From assembly GCA_021234155.1 (NCBI GenBank), contig JAJEKV010000031.1:863614-927613 (forward strand): a stretch of 64,000 nt of DNA. The letters run 5' to 3'. Shown in pieces: positions 12,166 through 23,106 of the stretch. This DNA comes from Isoetes taiwanensis. Its lineage: Eukaryota; Streptophyta; Lycopodiopsida; Isoetales; Isoetaceae. Position 1 is the first letter of the stretch, and each line of letters opens with the position of its first letter. Both the position numbers and the translations under genes were made by a program. The notes under the pieces were generated by a model that was not told where the DNA came from, searched no databases, and was given only the letters and a program-made list of their open reading frames with translations.

Positions 12166-14226
12166 TCAATCAAATACTTCCCTAATATATCCCCATTTAG
12201 GGTGAAAAAGGTTGGCAGATCTTCGTAGTATATTCCAAAGGGATAGCGGACATCCCTGTTTGACCCCAAGATTACTTTCAATATGGTCCTGGGTATCCAA
12301 TGAAAATGGTAAAAATAATTGCACAAGCACTTTTTCATACAGAACTCGTACTGCATCTCTAAGCTCCTTGGGCACCTTCAACTTATCCAACCTTTCCCAC
12401 AATTGGTCACGTGGCACCTTATCAAATGCTTTTTTAAAGTCTACAAATGCCATGTAAACTGGTTTTTTAGTACCTTAAACCATGTCAAATATAGTTTTTA
12501 ACACTAATAGATGGTCTAAAGTAGCCCTTCCTGCTCTAAAACTTGCTTGTCACTCTGCACGCTTTTGATTGTGCTCTGCCCAAATACTTATCTTTTTTTC
12601 TAAGATAGTGGCAAAAAGCTTAGAAAATAGACTACTTACCATAATGGTTCGATAATTGTCTGCATCATCATGCCTCGCCCCACCTTTATATATGGGGAAC
12701 CACCCTGTTCCGACACCAATCAAGTCAAAACCCCTATCTCATAGCCAGTATAAATATTTTTGCAACCAAAGGATGGATACAAGTACCTGCCCATTTTAGA
12801 TGCTCTGCGCTTAATCCAAAGACATCATGTGCTTTACCATTAGCCACATAAGCTATGCTCTCTGCCACCTCCTCTTCTGTAATGACCAGTTCTGACCTTA
12901 TACTCCCTCCCTCAGTGGGAATGTCTGCACTATGATATAGATTAATAACATGTCTCCAAATATCATGTGCTGAAAGAGGGATATCAGCCTGTTTATTCTT
13001 TCTTAGAGCATTCCAAAAGAGCTTTGGCTCATCTAAGTATCGCAAGCATAAGAGTTGTTGTCGATTTTTAATGAACTGTCGCTTCTTAAACTGCACAATG
13101 CGCTTATATTGATGCTTAATGAGTCTTTATCACTCAAACCACTTTTCTTCCATTTGAATTTTGTCTCACAGCATTCCTGGTCAAACCAAGATTTGCATAG
13201 TAACCCCTTCCTGGCTCTGTGAGATATGAAAGTCTCTTGTGCTGCCTCTTCCAATACCGTGTGCAATTGCTTACTTATAGTGGCCAAATCCCCATCCCAA
13301 TGCAAGCAAGATACTTTCAATTCAACACAAGCTTGATAGTTGGCATGTAACAATGGCCCTAACAGATAAGGCTTCTGCGCAATGAGGGAAACAACCCCAG
13401 GATGGCTGATCCGTAGACTAAAAGACAATCGATTGTTATCCGATTCAAGCTCTTCATCACTGACTACAAAATCTAATATCCCTTCTAGAGTAGCCTTCGC
13501 CATTGCCAGATAGTCCGCTGTGCTTCTAGCTCTGCATGTATTCTTAAAAGTGTCTGGGAACCTACTTAATCCATTACAGATCATGAGGTTTGTGCTGCTA
13601 CGCAGGTTGAGAAATTGCCTACCAGATTTACTCAATACCGGATCCTTAGAATCCCTCTTTCTGCCATATAATTTCAGCTCATCATCACTCATAGATTCTA
13701 ACCAAATTGGATCTTTATTTCCTGTGTAAGAAACATCTTGTAGACACTCAGTCCTTCTGTTGAAATCTCCTGCTAGGATCACACTATCTTTCTCCTAGTA
13801 ATGCATAATATCTTGCTCCAATGCAAAGAACAAGTCATCACTAGAAGCTTCCGTCTCTGTGTATATTTTCTTATTCTGGGAGCAAAATAACAAATAGCCA
13901 TATAGTACAAAGCATGATAATCTTTCAATTCAAGCCAAATATACTGATTATTTTTGTCTTTTCTAATACCTTGTATCAAATCTCTAAAAAGCGGTATGAT
14001 ATAACACGATACTCCTCCATTTCCTGTATCTCCATCTATAAGTCTTTTATTATAAACTGAATAAATCATATTAAAGCCTTCAACGTCAGGCAAAGCATAC
14101 AAATCATGTTCTTTTATTTCCACACAAATAACATCAACATTATCTAGAATTGTCAGCATACTAATTACCTTATCAATAGTGAGTCTGTTTAAATTCCAGG
14201 CCACTATTCTAAGGCCCCTCGCGTCT
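12166..14226 (-). pseudogene. LINE ORF2 (endonuclease + reverse transcriptase), truncated
   Basis: ORF2 of a plant L1-like LINE nicks target DNA and reverse-transcribes the element RNA. From the 5' side: an endonuclease start (VAWNLNRLT, near 14,200) with the EIKEHDL catalytic stretch; then, after a frameshift, ILAGDFNRR at 13,780; then an inter-domain region (13,096-12,734) and an RT core with MAFVDFKKAFDKVPRDQLW (12,453) and GVKQGCPLS. The YADD catalytic box and everything after it are missing; reading stops near 12,166, next to a SINE. At least three frameshifts or stops are present. It follows an ORF1 end on the same strand. Confidence 0.85.
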
Positions 14227-14460
14227 ACCTATTCAACCACAGCCTTCCCCTTGGCCCACTTCACTTTGTGATTGTTTTGTCGTGCCTCTTTAAACTTGGC
14301 AATTTCTTGCTTCTTCTCAAGCACTCCGCCTTTGGTAAAATCATCGTTCACCTATACAAATTTTCCTTTCAGTGTGTATCTCTATTTTAGTACCTAAAAA
14401 CGATCTTCTCTGTTGGCAAACTTCACCAGAATGTGGCGTGTCGGAGCAAAGAAGATGGAA
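14227..14460 (-). pseudogene. LINE ORF1 C-terminal end
   Basis: Just upstream of the LINE ORF2, the minus strand reads TRHILVKFANREDRF, then after a stop at about 14,395 VNDDFTKGG and a basic tail ending KGKAVVE and TAG at 14,227-14,229. The 'HILVKFAN.EDR...L' and 'VNDDFTK' pattern is the nucleic-acid-binding half of L1-type ORF1 proteins. ORF2 starts within about 30 bases of this stop, the usual ORF1-ORF2 order. Confidence 0.6.
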
Positions 14461-14610
14461 CACCCAAAGAGAAGGCCGATAAAGAAAGTAAGGAAATGGA
14501 ACAATTTATAGAGGATTGTAAAAAGGCCCTCGAAAAAAGGTCCAAAAATAGTATGTCGTCTTCCCAAGAATGATGGTTCTATGATGGGGTAGAACCATTG
14601 CATTCTTGGG
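14446..14610. repeat. Direct repeat copy 1 with terminal hairpin
   Basis: About 165 bases that recur with few changes at 17,332-17,504. The last part (14,563-14,610) is a hairpin with perfect 10-base outer arms CCCAAGAATG / CATTCTTGGG and an inner stem GGTTCTA / TAGAACC. The plus strand of the repeat reads as a charged helical stretch (KEKADKESKEMEQF), and the minus strand leads into LINE ORF1. Confidence 0.8.
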
Positions 14611-14796
14611 AGACTATATACAACAACAAATAACATAGCCGACAGAAGAGGAACACTCCACCTTTTAAAATCTAGAAACCGAGAAAACTATAATGAATTC
14701 CACGATGCTCAGATATTCTAAAAAACGAATACATCTATTACATTGGTAATGCTCAAATGTGACAAGAAAGGAGAAACAAAGCTAGAGTTTGATAGG

Positions 14797-16108
14797 AAGG
14801 AAGGAAGGAAGGTATTTTTATCGACAGACAAGTACAATAAGTGAAAAACCCGGGAACTCCAAAAGCCACAACACAAAAACGAAACACAATTGCAAAGCAC
14901 AAAGCACAAGATGTTAACCATGAATAAGAAAGTTACTGACTATATACAAAGATCCAAGGCACAAAATTGAAGAAGCTACCCTAAGCACTATAAATTATAT
15001 ATAAGGATAAAATATATATAATTTGAAGCAAGCTACAAAAATAGTGCAAAAGACAATAAAAAACATCGGTGTCAAAATATATGAAAAATAAATAGGGGCA
15101 CAAAATATATGGATGAAAAACGAAATTAAGCAATGAGTCGTGGAAAGGAACCCTTGGCCTAATGAGGCAGAACAAGGGTCAATATAATGACTATCATGCC
15201 CACAAAAGGTGCAACTCAACTAATTAAGACAAACTAGGTCATCGCTGGCGAGCGAGTTTGAGACGTCATGCTTCATCGACGGAAAAGGGAGGAAAAATAT
15301 GGTCATCAAAATCTAGAGCTATCTCATAGTCCCTCCCTATCTGCAACAATCAAGAACTTCATATGTCGATCAACAGACGTCTTACCCCCTTCCACGATTG
15401 CAAGAACGTCGTTAGGAATCGAACGGCTCAATGCGGACATGCGAGAGTATAAATCGTTAAAGCAATCTTTCACAGAAGACAAGAAATCATACTGATATCT
15501 AATTGGATCACTCTTAAAAGTAGGTATAACGCGAGAAACGCTTTCCTGAATCTCCAACCTCAAGGCCTCGAGCTTCTCATCAATATGAGATTGGCTAGAT
15601 AAAGAACTTTATAAGTCTTGGATCTGAGTAGACTGGAACTTTATTGCTTGCAAAAGTTCGCTATTAGCATCCAAAGAAGATGAACTGATGATTGTAGAAT
15701 CTTTATCCACCAAGGGAGGAGCATTCTGAGATATAGGAGTCTGGGAAGAAAATGGAGTGCAATTAGGCAAATCAGACGATGATCTTGGAGAAAAACCAAA
15801 GCTCGAAGCCAAAGGATTTGAAAAGTTTGGATTCAAAGTAGCTTATTGGACGGAACGGAAGGAATAACTGATTCACGATGCTTTTTAACACAATGCTTCT
15901 TAACAGGGATTGAAGGCCGTTTTTTAGCCATATACCTGCGTTTATGTTTATGAGAAGTGGCTCGAGTAGATGCCATCAAGAAGATAAATATTCCAAGAAA
16001 GAATGTGGCAAGAAAGTTTGTGGGAAAAATAAGTATCCCATGCCCCAAAGCTATAGAGGGCAAAAAAAAAAAAACTATCGTGTTACAAATAGAAAATATC
16101 TTGTCCAA
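14797..16108 (-). mobile_element. LINE derivative with an ORF1-like region and (TTCC)n tail
   Basis: On the minus strand an ATG near 15,975 opens a very basic region (MASTRATSHKHKRRYMAKKR) followed, after frameshifts, by a Ser/Pro-rich piece (15,836-15,609) and a helical piece (15,563-15,324) with IDEKLEALRLEIQESVSRV. This looks like the N-terminal and coiled-coil part of a LINE ORF1. About 500 bases on, the element ends with a TTTTTATCGACAGACAAG-like tail signature (read on +) and a GGAA/TTCC run at 14,797-14,813. There is no ORF2, so it is an internally deleted, non-autonomous copy or two overlapping fragments. Confidence 0.45.
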
Positions 16109-16370
16109 GATAAATATAGTTTTTAGTATGTTTATAAAAATAAAGTTTTAGTTGCAAAAAAAAGGCTCATGTGCAAATTTTAGTGCAAAAAGGCTCGTAT
16201 GCAAAAAAAGGCAGATGTGGACGAAAGAACTAACAAATATGTATATTTTGCACACAGCAGCCGTATCTGTCTCGCAGCGGCTGGAAATCTCTGGCTTCAG
16301 GAAGCCGTATACAGCTTCTAGTATTCTGCGACCAGGTATCATTTGATATGCTTCTAGGTTTCAGCTGCTA

Positions 16371-16620
16371 GGTATCATACTGCATAGATTGGTTCTGGCA
16401 AGAGACCCAGTGGTCGGATTACTTGTTTTTGTTCTAAAAAATAGATCACGCAAAAGAATGACAGTAAGCCGGGTTAAGATTAAGCAGGTTACAGCGGCCA
16501 GGTATCATTGCAAAGAATGGGTCTGGCAAAAGACCCAGTGATTGGATTACTTGTTTTTTGTTCTATAAATTAGGTCTTGCAAGAAAATGATAGAATGAAC
16601 GGAGTTTGGAAGAATGCTGA
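16371..16620. repeat. Two-copy tandem repeat, period ~128 bp
   Basis: AGGTATCAT...GGTTCTGGCAAGAGACCCAGTG at 16,371 recurs as AGGTATCAT...GGGTCTGGCAAAAGACCCAGTG at 16,499, with the following TTGGATTACTTGTTTT segments also matching. The copies differ at many positions. No gene seen. Confidence 0.7.
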
Positions 16621-17331
16621 GAGTAGCAAGACTGCTAAACAGAAAATCTAAACACATTTCTATTATCCGGGCAGATAAGAGATACGAAATTGCAAAGTTT
16701 ACATGGCAGCTTCTTGCTCTAAAACCCAGGCATGGCCGAAACAGACAATAATGTTCCTTCTGACTGTAATAGCAGTGGAGCCAAAAAGAACGTTAATCAG
16801 AAGGATTTGCAGTCGATAAAGATAAAATGATCCAAACATCTTTTAAAGCAGAGATCTGAAGATAAACTTCTTGTTAAGGCACAGGCTACGCAAACTAAGG
16901 AAATTTAACCAAAGTAAATGCCCTGAAGATAAACTAATGCTAAGGCACATGCAAAGGCAGACTAAGGAAACATGGTAAAGGCAAGTAAATATGGGCTTTT
17001 TCTCAGAATCTAGCTCCTTATGCAGCTCATTCAGAGAGCATTCAATAAAAACGAATCTGGAATGGAAAGGGAATTGCAGTAGTGTATTTTTATACAAAAA
17101 CAAGACTCTTTGCCACGAAAAAGCATAGTTTAGATGAAGGGCATATGAGAATAACCCCTCAAAATCAATGAACCTAGCACATAAGCCAAAACACAATCAA
17201 GAAGAACCAATTCAAGATCTTCCATTCCAAATCAACTTAAAAGCTCACGAAAAGGCACAAAAATTTCTAAGAAGTAAGTTATCTATTCATCAAAAAGAAA
17301 ACTAAACACACAACTAGAAAGAGTAGAAAAG

Positions 17332-17578
17332 GCAAAGAAGATGGAACACTCAAAGAGAAGGCCGATAAAGAAAGTAAGGAAATGGAACAATTCATAGATG
17401 ATTGTAAAAAGGCCCTCGAAAAAAGGTCCCAAAATAGTATGCCATTTTCCCAAGAATGATGGTTCTATATGGTTCTATGATGGCATAGAACCATTGCATT
17501 CTTGATAAGTTCATACTATAGCATGCCGTCTTCCCCAGAATGATGGTTCTATGATGGCATAGAACCATTGCATTCTTG
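17332..17578. repeat. Direct repeat copy 2 and an extra hairpin copy
   Basis: 17,332-17,504 repeats 14,446-14,608. Its hairpin carries a small internal duplication (TATGGTTC). A third copy of the hairpin alone, AGAATG-ATGGTTCTATG ... CATAGAACCATTGCATTCT, follows at 17,533-17,578. Confidence 0.8.
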
Positions 17579-17685
17579 ATAAGTTCACACTGGAAGGACC
17601 AGATTCACACGAGTTTGCAACTAACTTTTTCCTTGCAGCCTTCTTCAAATTAACCCTCCGCCAAGGCTCTTTAATACACTGAATA

Positions 17686-18465
17686 ATAGAATAGAATAGA
17701 ATAAAGTTTTTATCATCCACGGAGACCAATTGGCCTATGAGGCTATCAGACATGTTAATCTCAGGCACCCAAACTAAATGAAGAGATACATCAATAGTAT
17801 TATCAACATGAGAGTCAAGAGCAACCACAAGTGTAGATGTCTGCATTATAGAGGAAGTCAAGGAAGGAGGAATAGTTGTAGCAGTAGAAATAGATGAAGT
17901 GATAGGGGAAGATAACACCTAAGATACATCAACTGTAGATTGAACTGGAGACTGAAGAGGAGCAGAAAAAGGTCGTACCCGCTGCTGACCATAAGGATCA
18001 CGTCGAAAAGAAGCAAATACCTCTTTATCAGGAAATAAGCGAGCCAATTCCAGACCATTCAACAATTTGAGGTCCAACTTTTTGTACCAAGGACCACTTT
18101 TCACCATAATACAATCTGGCAATCATAGATACACAAATTCTAGGACCATTCATAATAGGGTGAGAAATATGCACCTCGAGTCCGTTAGCAATTGATACCA
18201 AAAACTGATTTGCCATCAAATTTGGAGGAAGGTTAGGTAAGGAGAACCAACAAGCCATCCTTAGAGCACTAACCATCGCGGGTGTGAAACCAGGAGAGTA
18301 ATACTGATACAGAAGATAGCTGCCGCCAAGTGGATCAATTCCTCCAGACACTAATGTATCTATATCACTGTTCTCTAAATTAGCGTAACAATAACTTTTT
18401 ATTTGAGACCACCTTAAAATGTAAGGTGAACGGGAATAGGCCCTGATGAGCAATGTTATGTTCAA
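17686..18465 (-). mobile_element. LINE fragment: ORF1 DUF4283-like region joined to 3' end
   Basis: The minus-strand ORF from 18,465 contains SPNLPPNLMA-like and FLVSIANGL followed by PRICVSM, the pattern of the DUF4283 domain at the start of many plant LINE ORF1/gag proteins ('W..LP.LP...', 'A..IG', 'ARICVE'). A frameshift near 18,120 moves into KSGPWYKKLDLKLL. The coding part then runs straight into a LINE 3' signature (CATAGGCCAATTGGTCTCCGTGGATGATAAAAAC) and a (TATTC)n tail at 17,686-17,706. All of ORF2 is absent, so this is a short non-autonomous derivative. Confidence 0.55.
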
Positions 18466-18720
18466 ATAAACAGTTCTATTTCATTCTATGTTCTATACTT
18501 CGATGATTTTTCTCTCTTTCACTTTACGATATGCATGACATATTTCTTGTTCCATTTCAGGAAGATATGAATATAAGCTCTATAATTCGTGGACTTCACA
18601 CTTCATCATTATTGCACACTATAAACTCAAATCAATCTATGCATAGGAAGGTACTTCACAATTTGCATTAACCTAATATTAACTTAATAACTACATCTAA
18701 CTTTTTCTTTTCTTTTTCAG

Positions 18721-19179
18721 CTCTTAAAATCATTGCAATATCTAAGTATCAATGGCCACGAGCAACAAATTCTAGGCAGGCTTGACGCATTCATCTGCTT
18801 ACAATCTCTTGATCTCAATGGGTGTGAAGAGCTCAATACACTCCCTATTTCCATTGGCAATTTGACCTCTCTAAAAGCACTCAACTTTCGCATGTGTATC
18901 AAGCTTGTTACCCTTCCTGACTCAATTGGTAAACTTGCTTCTCTACAATTCCTTAGCCTCTGTGGATGTGTGGAGTTTGCCATCCTTCCCAACTCTATTC
19001 GTAGCCTTACCTTGCTAAAATCTTTAGATCTCCGAGGATGTACATCGCTATCTTCCCTCCCAGATATTCATGTCCTTACCTCCTTGAAATCCTTGAAATC
19101 CCTTAATCTCCGTGGTTGTGCGAGTCTTATGAGACCTGAATTTGAACGCTCTATCCCACAATGTGTTGTGTTCGCTTGA
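18721..19179 (+). pseudogene. LRR exon of an NLR-type gene
   Basis: A strong acceptor (pyrimidine tract ending TTTTTCAG) is followed by 152 open codons to a TGA. They contain about five leucine-rich repeats with ~24-residue spacing (LQSLDLNGCEELNTLP, LKALNFRMCIKLVTLP, LQFLSLCGCVEFAILP, LKSLDLRGCTSLSSLP, LKSLNLRGCASL). This LxxLxLxxCxxLxxLP form is typical of plant NLR LRRs. Orientation matches the NB-ARC fragment at 4.8-6.3 kb, so this may be its terminal exon across a 12-kb transposon-filled intron. It is also possible that they are unrelated remnants of an NLR cluster. Confidence 0.7.
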
Positions 19180-19344
19180 GAGACAAGAATATTTAAAATC
19201 ATGACAATGATAAAAGACTATGGATCAAATAATAAGATGTCATAGCAAAAACATTATAGACTAACAGGCTTTGCAAGTGCTTTTAGAGCATGATGTTTTA
19301 TTTGGCAGATAAAATCTAGCAATGATGCTTGCATGCTGGATTTA

Positions 19345-19490
19345 TTATTGCAAAGGTTTTTCCCTCAAAAACCTTTATAGTTGGGGGTTTTTTAATCCTA
19401 GTAGTAATGGATTCGTTGTTTAGCATCATATACTTGTTTTTTTAGACTGGCTTGGTCTCCATGCATGTTCTAATTCAATTCAATCCTACT
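19345..19490 (+). mobile_element. LINE 3' end on the plus strand
   Basis: TTTTTCCCTCAAAAACCTTT...GGGGGTTTTTTAATCC...GTAATGGATTCGTTG, then ...GACTGGCTTGGTCTCC and an (AATTC)n tail. It matches, in the opposite orientation, the 3' UTR of the LINE at 31,185-31,465, which reads CCCTCAAAAACC, GGGGTTTTTTTAATCC and GACTGATTGGTCTC on its own strand. Confidence 0.65.
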
Positions 19491-19660
19491 TATTTAGCAG
19501 TATTATGTTGTTTAGCAGTATTTAGCAAACAAAAGTAGTTTGCACTTGCATATTAAAGCATGTAAATGAATATCTTAATCCATGGGGAAAAAAACTTGAA
19601 TGTGTTGTTCTGGATGTAGTTGGGGTGTTTTTTTGCTTAATGCATTATTTCACTTAACCT

Positions 19661-19691
19661 CCCCCCCTCCCCACCCCGCCCCCCCCTTCCC
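19661..19691 (-). other. G-run cluster, G-quadruplex candidate
   Basis: The minus strand has five or more runs of three to eight G separated by one or two bases (complement of CCCCCCCTCCCCACCCCGCC and onward). This satisfies the usual four-run G4 pattern. No gene is tied to it. Confidence 0.6.
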
Positions 19692-20370
19692 AGGTACAAC
19701 AACATAAAGATATTCCTTATAGAAGATCAAACCTTCCGTCATATTGTTTCTACAGCTTAGGTTTATTTTTATTGGTGCCTATACTGTAGTTTTCATAGAC
19801 CAAAGAAATCTAGAACTACCCGGTGTAAAAGATCATTGTGAATGATAAATCAAATTACAATAAGACATGCGAACCTTGGTGCATGGTCCGATGGTAGAAC
19901 ATAGGGGTCACAGGTTTGAGATTGCTCAACTTATTTGATGTTTCATGAGTGGTACTTTACATGCATAAAACCAAACACAAAAAAGAAAATAATACCAATA
20001 AACATATGAAGCATAAGGTTGTGGCAATCCATAGCGCCTTGAAACCTTGTTTTGTCATATTAGTTGTGTCTTACTTTTTTTAATTGAAGGGCGTACGCTG
20101 ATCATGCAACATCATCATACAATACATTTGTGTTAGCTTCAGAAAAACCCTTATAAAAATATACGAACCACATTTTTCTAAAGGACAAGCCTCAAATGTG
20201 TCAGCGTATGATAACCAGCATATTGTAATTAGAAATCAAATAAAGAAATGAGAGCTACTCCAGAAGAAAAAGTAAAATAAAAATACCTGGTACACAGGTA
20301 AAGACACCCTAGTTAACAGTTATATCTTCCCGTCGCCATGGATTGTCAATAAATACAAGAAAGTGCTGAT
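19692..20370. other. Gene-free stretch with possible tRNA-like SINE trace
   Basis: Around 19,885-19,930 the plus strand has TGGTCCGATGGTAGAA and CACAGGTTTGAGATT about 35 bases apart, reminiscent of A and B boxes. No tail or target duplication is visible, so the SINE reading is weak. Nothing else is seen. Confidence 0.25.
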
Positions 20371-21265
20371 CTAGACCACAAGATGTTGCCAATAACTTTC
20401 GAACCTGAAAAAATCTGCAAGTTCCTGAAAGTTTACCTGTGAGGTTCTGCCAAAGTTGTTTCCTCGTAATAGAAGAACTGAACTATCAGAGCAAGCACTG
20501 TTATATGCTTCATAGTCTTTATCATATTCTGAAATAAGCCTCGGCCCTGATCTGCATCCCTTTAGAGTTTCAAGAGAATAATTTTCTTCTAAGAGAGCAG
20601 CAAGAAACAGAGGAGGCTCCCTGCCTTCAGTCACACTCACAATTGAGCCTTGGACATTCTCATAACGGACTAATTGAAAGGCTACACGATCACCAGCTGC
20701 CAGCATTTCCTTATTGCCAAACATACAATCTATTCACAAGCTGCACAACAAAAGCCCCTCGTGAATCTAAAGCATCAAAATAGTTAGAGATTGTGGCTTT
20801 TGGCACAAGCAGGGTTGCATCATATGTTGATTGAGGTGATAGCCGACAAACATAAGGCATCTGCTTGACAGAATCCAAGAAATCTATTCTGTCATTGCAT
20901 CAACTGAAAAGAAAATCCAATATTGGGACTGCTAACACTCCTAAGCTGCTTAACGTCCTTATATACATCTTCATATCCAAGATGTTCTCTCCACACTATA
21001 TAAGCTATGACAAGAGTAGCTGACCTGGATACATTCTCTAAGCAATGTACAAAAACTCTTCCGCCTGCTTGCTCCTTGACATCCTCTATGAAATCAAAAA
21101 CGTCGTAAAGAACACAAATGACATCTTCAGAACTTGAGTACTCTAAATGGTCTCGTATAGAAATTCATCAGGAAAATACTCCAAACAAGCACCATTCACA
21201 CAGTTCAGTATGTGTGTAATTCTGCTGCTTCTAAGAATGTAATCATCCCTAGGCCATCCTGGAAT
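20371..21265 (-). pseudogene. MKP1-like dual-specificity phosphatase pseudogene
   Basis: Plant MKP1-type proteins dephosphorylate MAP kinases and carry a gelsolin-like region after the phosphatase domain. Reading down the minus strand: DDYILRSSRITHILNCV (about 21,230), then in another frame VFVHCLENVSRSATLVIAY, which keeps the HC-x5-R catalytic loop (about 21,040), and SSPNIGFSFQLMQ. Then come YDATLLVPKA and LDSRGAFVVQL (about 20,800), the gelsolin-like part, and GDRVAFQLVRYENVQGS with a 117-residue open tail (20,724-20,371). At least three frameshifts and stops separate these blocks. No convincing intron is seen between the phosphatase and gelsolin blocks, so it may be retro-copied, though poly(A) and target duplications were not found. 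Confidence 0.75.
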
Positions 21266-21269
21266 GAGC

Positions 21270-22154
21270 TATACCAAGAAAAAAAAAAGGAAAAAAGACA
21301 GGCTTACCTTGCCGATGGCCTCCATGCATCCTTCCTTTCTTTCGGTTACCCAGTTTGCACAATGCTTGCCCAGCGGCAAAGGCGACCGACAATTTACAAC
21401 TTACAACAAGTTTGGAGCAGTTTTTGGCATCTTCAAGGTATATACTGGCATATACCAGGAATATGCCAAAAACTGACGTAAGCAAGGGATTGCCCCTCTG
21501 GGAGCAACCCAAAGACCCATAAAAGTTTTATTTTTGGGTGCCTTGTGCACCACTCCTAGGTTCCAGATAGGACGTATAGATACTGTATAGATACTGTTCT
21601 AGTACGAAGCCAAAGTATTTGAGGCACATGAAGCGGCAGACACCCTTCTCAAAAACGTCAAGGATACAATTGACGTAGAATTTGATGAAGAAAATTAAGC
21701 ACAACTACAAGTCGATGAACAATTAGTCCATAGCTTGGATTGCAATTGTTCATATATAGAATAGTAAGATGAATCAGACTGTAGCGATAGCTTGGATTGC
21801 GGCCATATACATCTATATGTAATTTGTCTCTCGTAGCATCCCGATATGACCATTTACTTTGTAGTATTTTGGCCAAATTTGTTGCCACCTTCACATGAAT
21901 GAGTGTCAGCACTTCCCAAACTATGTTGCTCTCTCTCATAAGCTCATAGAAGAATCCATACTGATGGGAAGGGTAAGTGGACAAAGAAATTGGGAGGGTG
22001 ACTAAGAAAGAGATCCATTAGAGGTCTGGTGAGGTTACTACAGGATCCTATAAGATGTAGTGGATTAGCCTTATTAGATGGGATTAGCCTTATTAGCCTT
22101 ATTAGATTGTTATTTGTCATTTAATGGGCTTCATAGCGCAAAAAGACGACCAGA
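21270..22154. other. Gene-free stretch
   Basis: Short ORFs only. A small inverted repeat (GGTATATACTGGCATATACC) lies near 21,438. No family or repeat boundary recognised. Confidence 0.3.
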
Positions 22155-22157
22155 TAC

Positions 22158-22990
22158 GAATTGAATTAAATTGAATGGATTTTTATTGTCCACAAAGACC
22201 AATAGATCTATGGGACCAAAATAAAAAGTACAGCAAACGTATTACTATTAAGATTAAAAATACTCGTCTTGAAGGGTTTCGAGGGGAAAACTTAGCAATA
22301 GGCTGCATGATGATATGTACAATGATTCATCTAAAGGGAGTGTCGAATAACATAACTGAGTGTGCATATCCATCACTTCCTGAACCCCACTGCAGTCGTA
22401 TTCAACATCACATGTAGCAGTTGCTTAGGTGGAACCAATGTGCTTGAACAGGTCCCAATGCCAAGCAGTTCTGAAAAGTGTGGCACTCATCTTCAATAAA
22501 TTCTATTTGGCAATACTGATACAACCTGTGCTCGTGTGCAACCTGGGTCCATCTGTCTATCTCAATACTAAGGCAGTGAGCACCTGTATGAATGGACGTT
22601 ATCAGGTTGCACTTCTTCATAGGAAAATGTGTGTGCATTAGCATTATGGACCTCGTGCAAGCGTGGAATTTATCTGGCTTTTGTAGTATGCTAACTTTAC
22701 CTGTTCCAAAGCCCCATTCCAATTGTGCTGCCAAAATGAGTGCCGAGATATTGCCTCAAGTGATCGTCATCCTCTTTGGAAGCCATAGTGACTACTTGTG
22801 TCGAGACCCTACATCAGTGTCAAAACTCTGCTTAAAAGTATCTAAGCATAAACTTTGGTGCTTTTCTTGTACCAAAAACCACTTATATGGCAGTGATTAT
22901 ATGGTTATACCAGATGCTTGCCAATTTGACGGTGGCCAACCTATTTTGGGGTTGTTCTACTCTAACAGTCCGATGGTATTCAACCATTGT
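22158..22990 (-). mobile_element. LINE 3' part (ORF2 C-terminus, 3' UTR, AATTG-type tail)
   Basis: The minus strand contains the C-terminal domain of a plant LINE ORF2: IHTGAHCLSIEIDRW, then EHRLYQYCQIEFIEDECHTFQNC (22,734-22,408), matching the 'RTGSH.L.IE.GRW ... R.C..C....EDE.HFL..C' zinc-binding end of such proteins. The 3' UTR ends CCCATAGATCTATTGGTCTTTGTGG and runs into an (AATTG/AATTC)-like tail at 22,155-22,180. The RT is absent; it is 5'-truncated near 22,990. Confidence 0.65.
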
Positions 22991-23106
22991 TGACTAGTCA
23001 CTCCCTTGTAGGAGAAATTTGGTTGATGCAAAGTATTTCCAACCATTACTTTAGTGCCTTAGGGTCATCAAGTTCCATAAATAAGCTACATATCCCAATG
23101 GATTAT

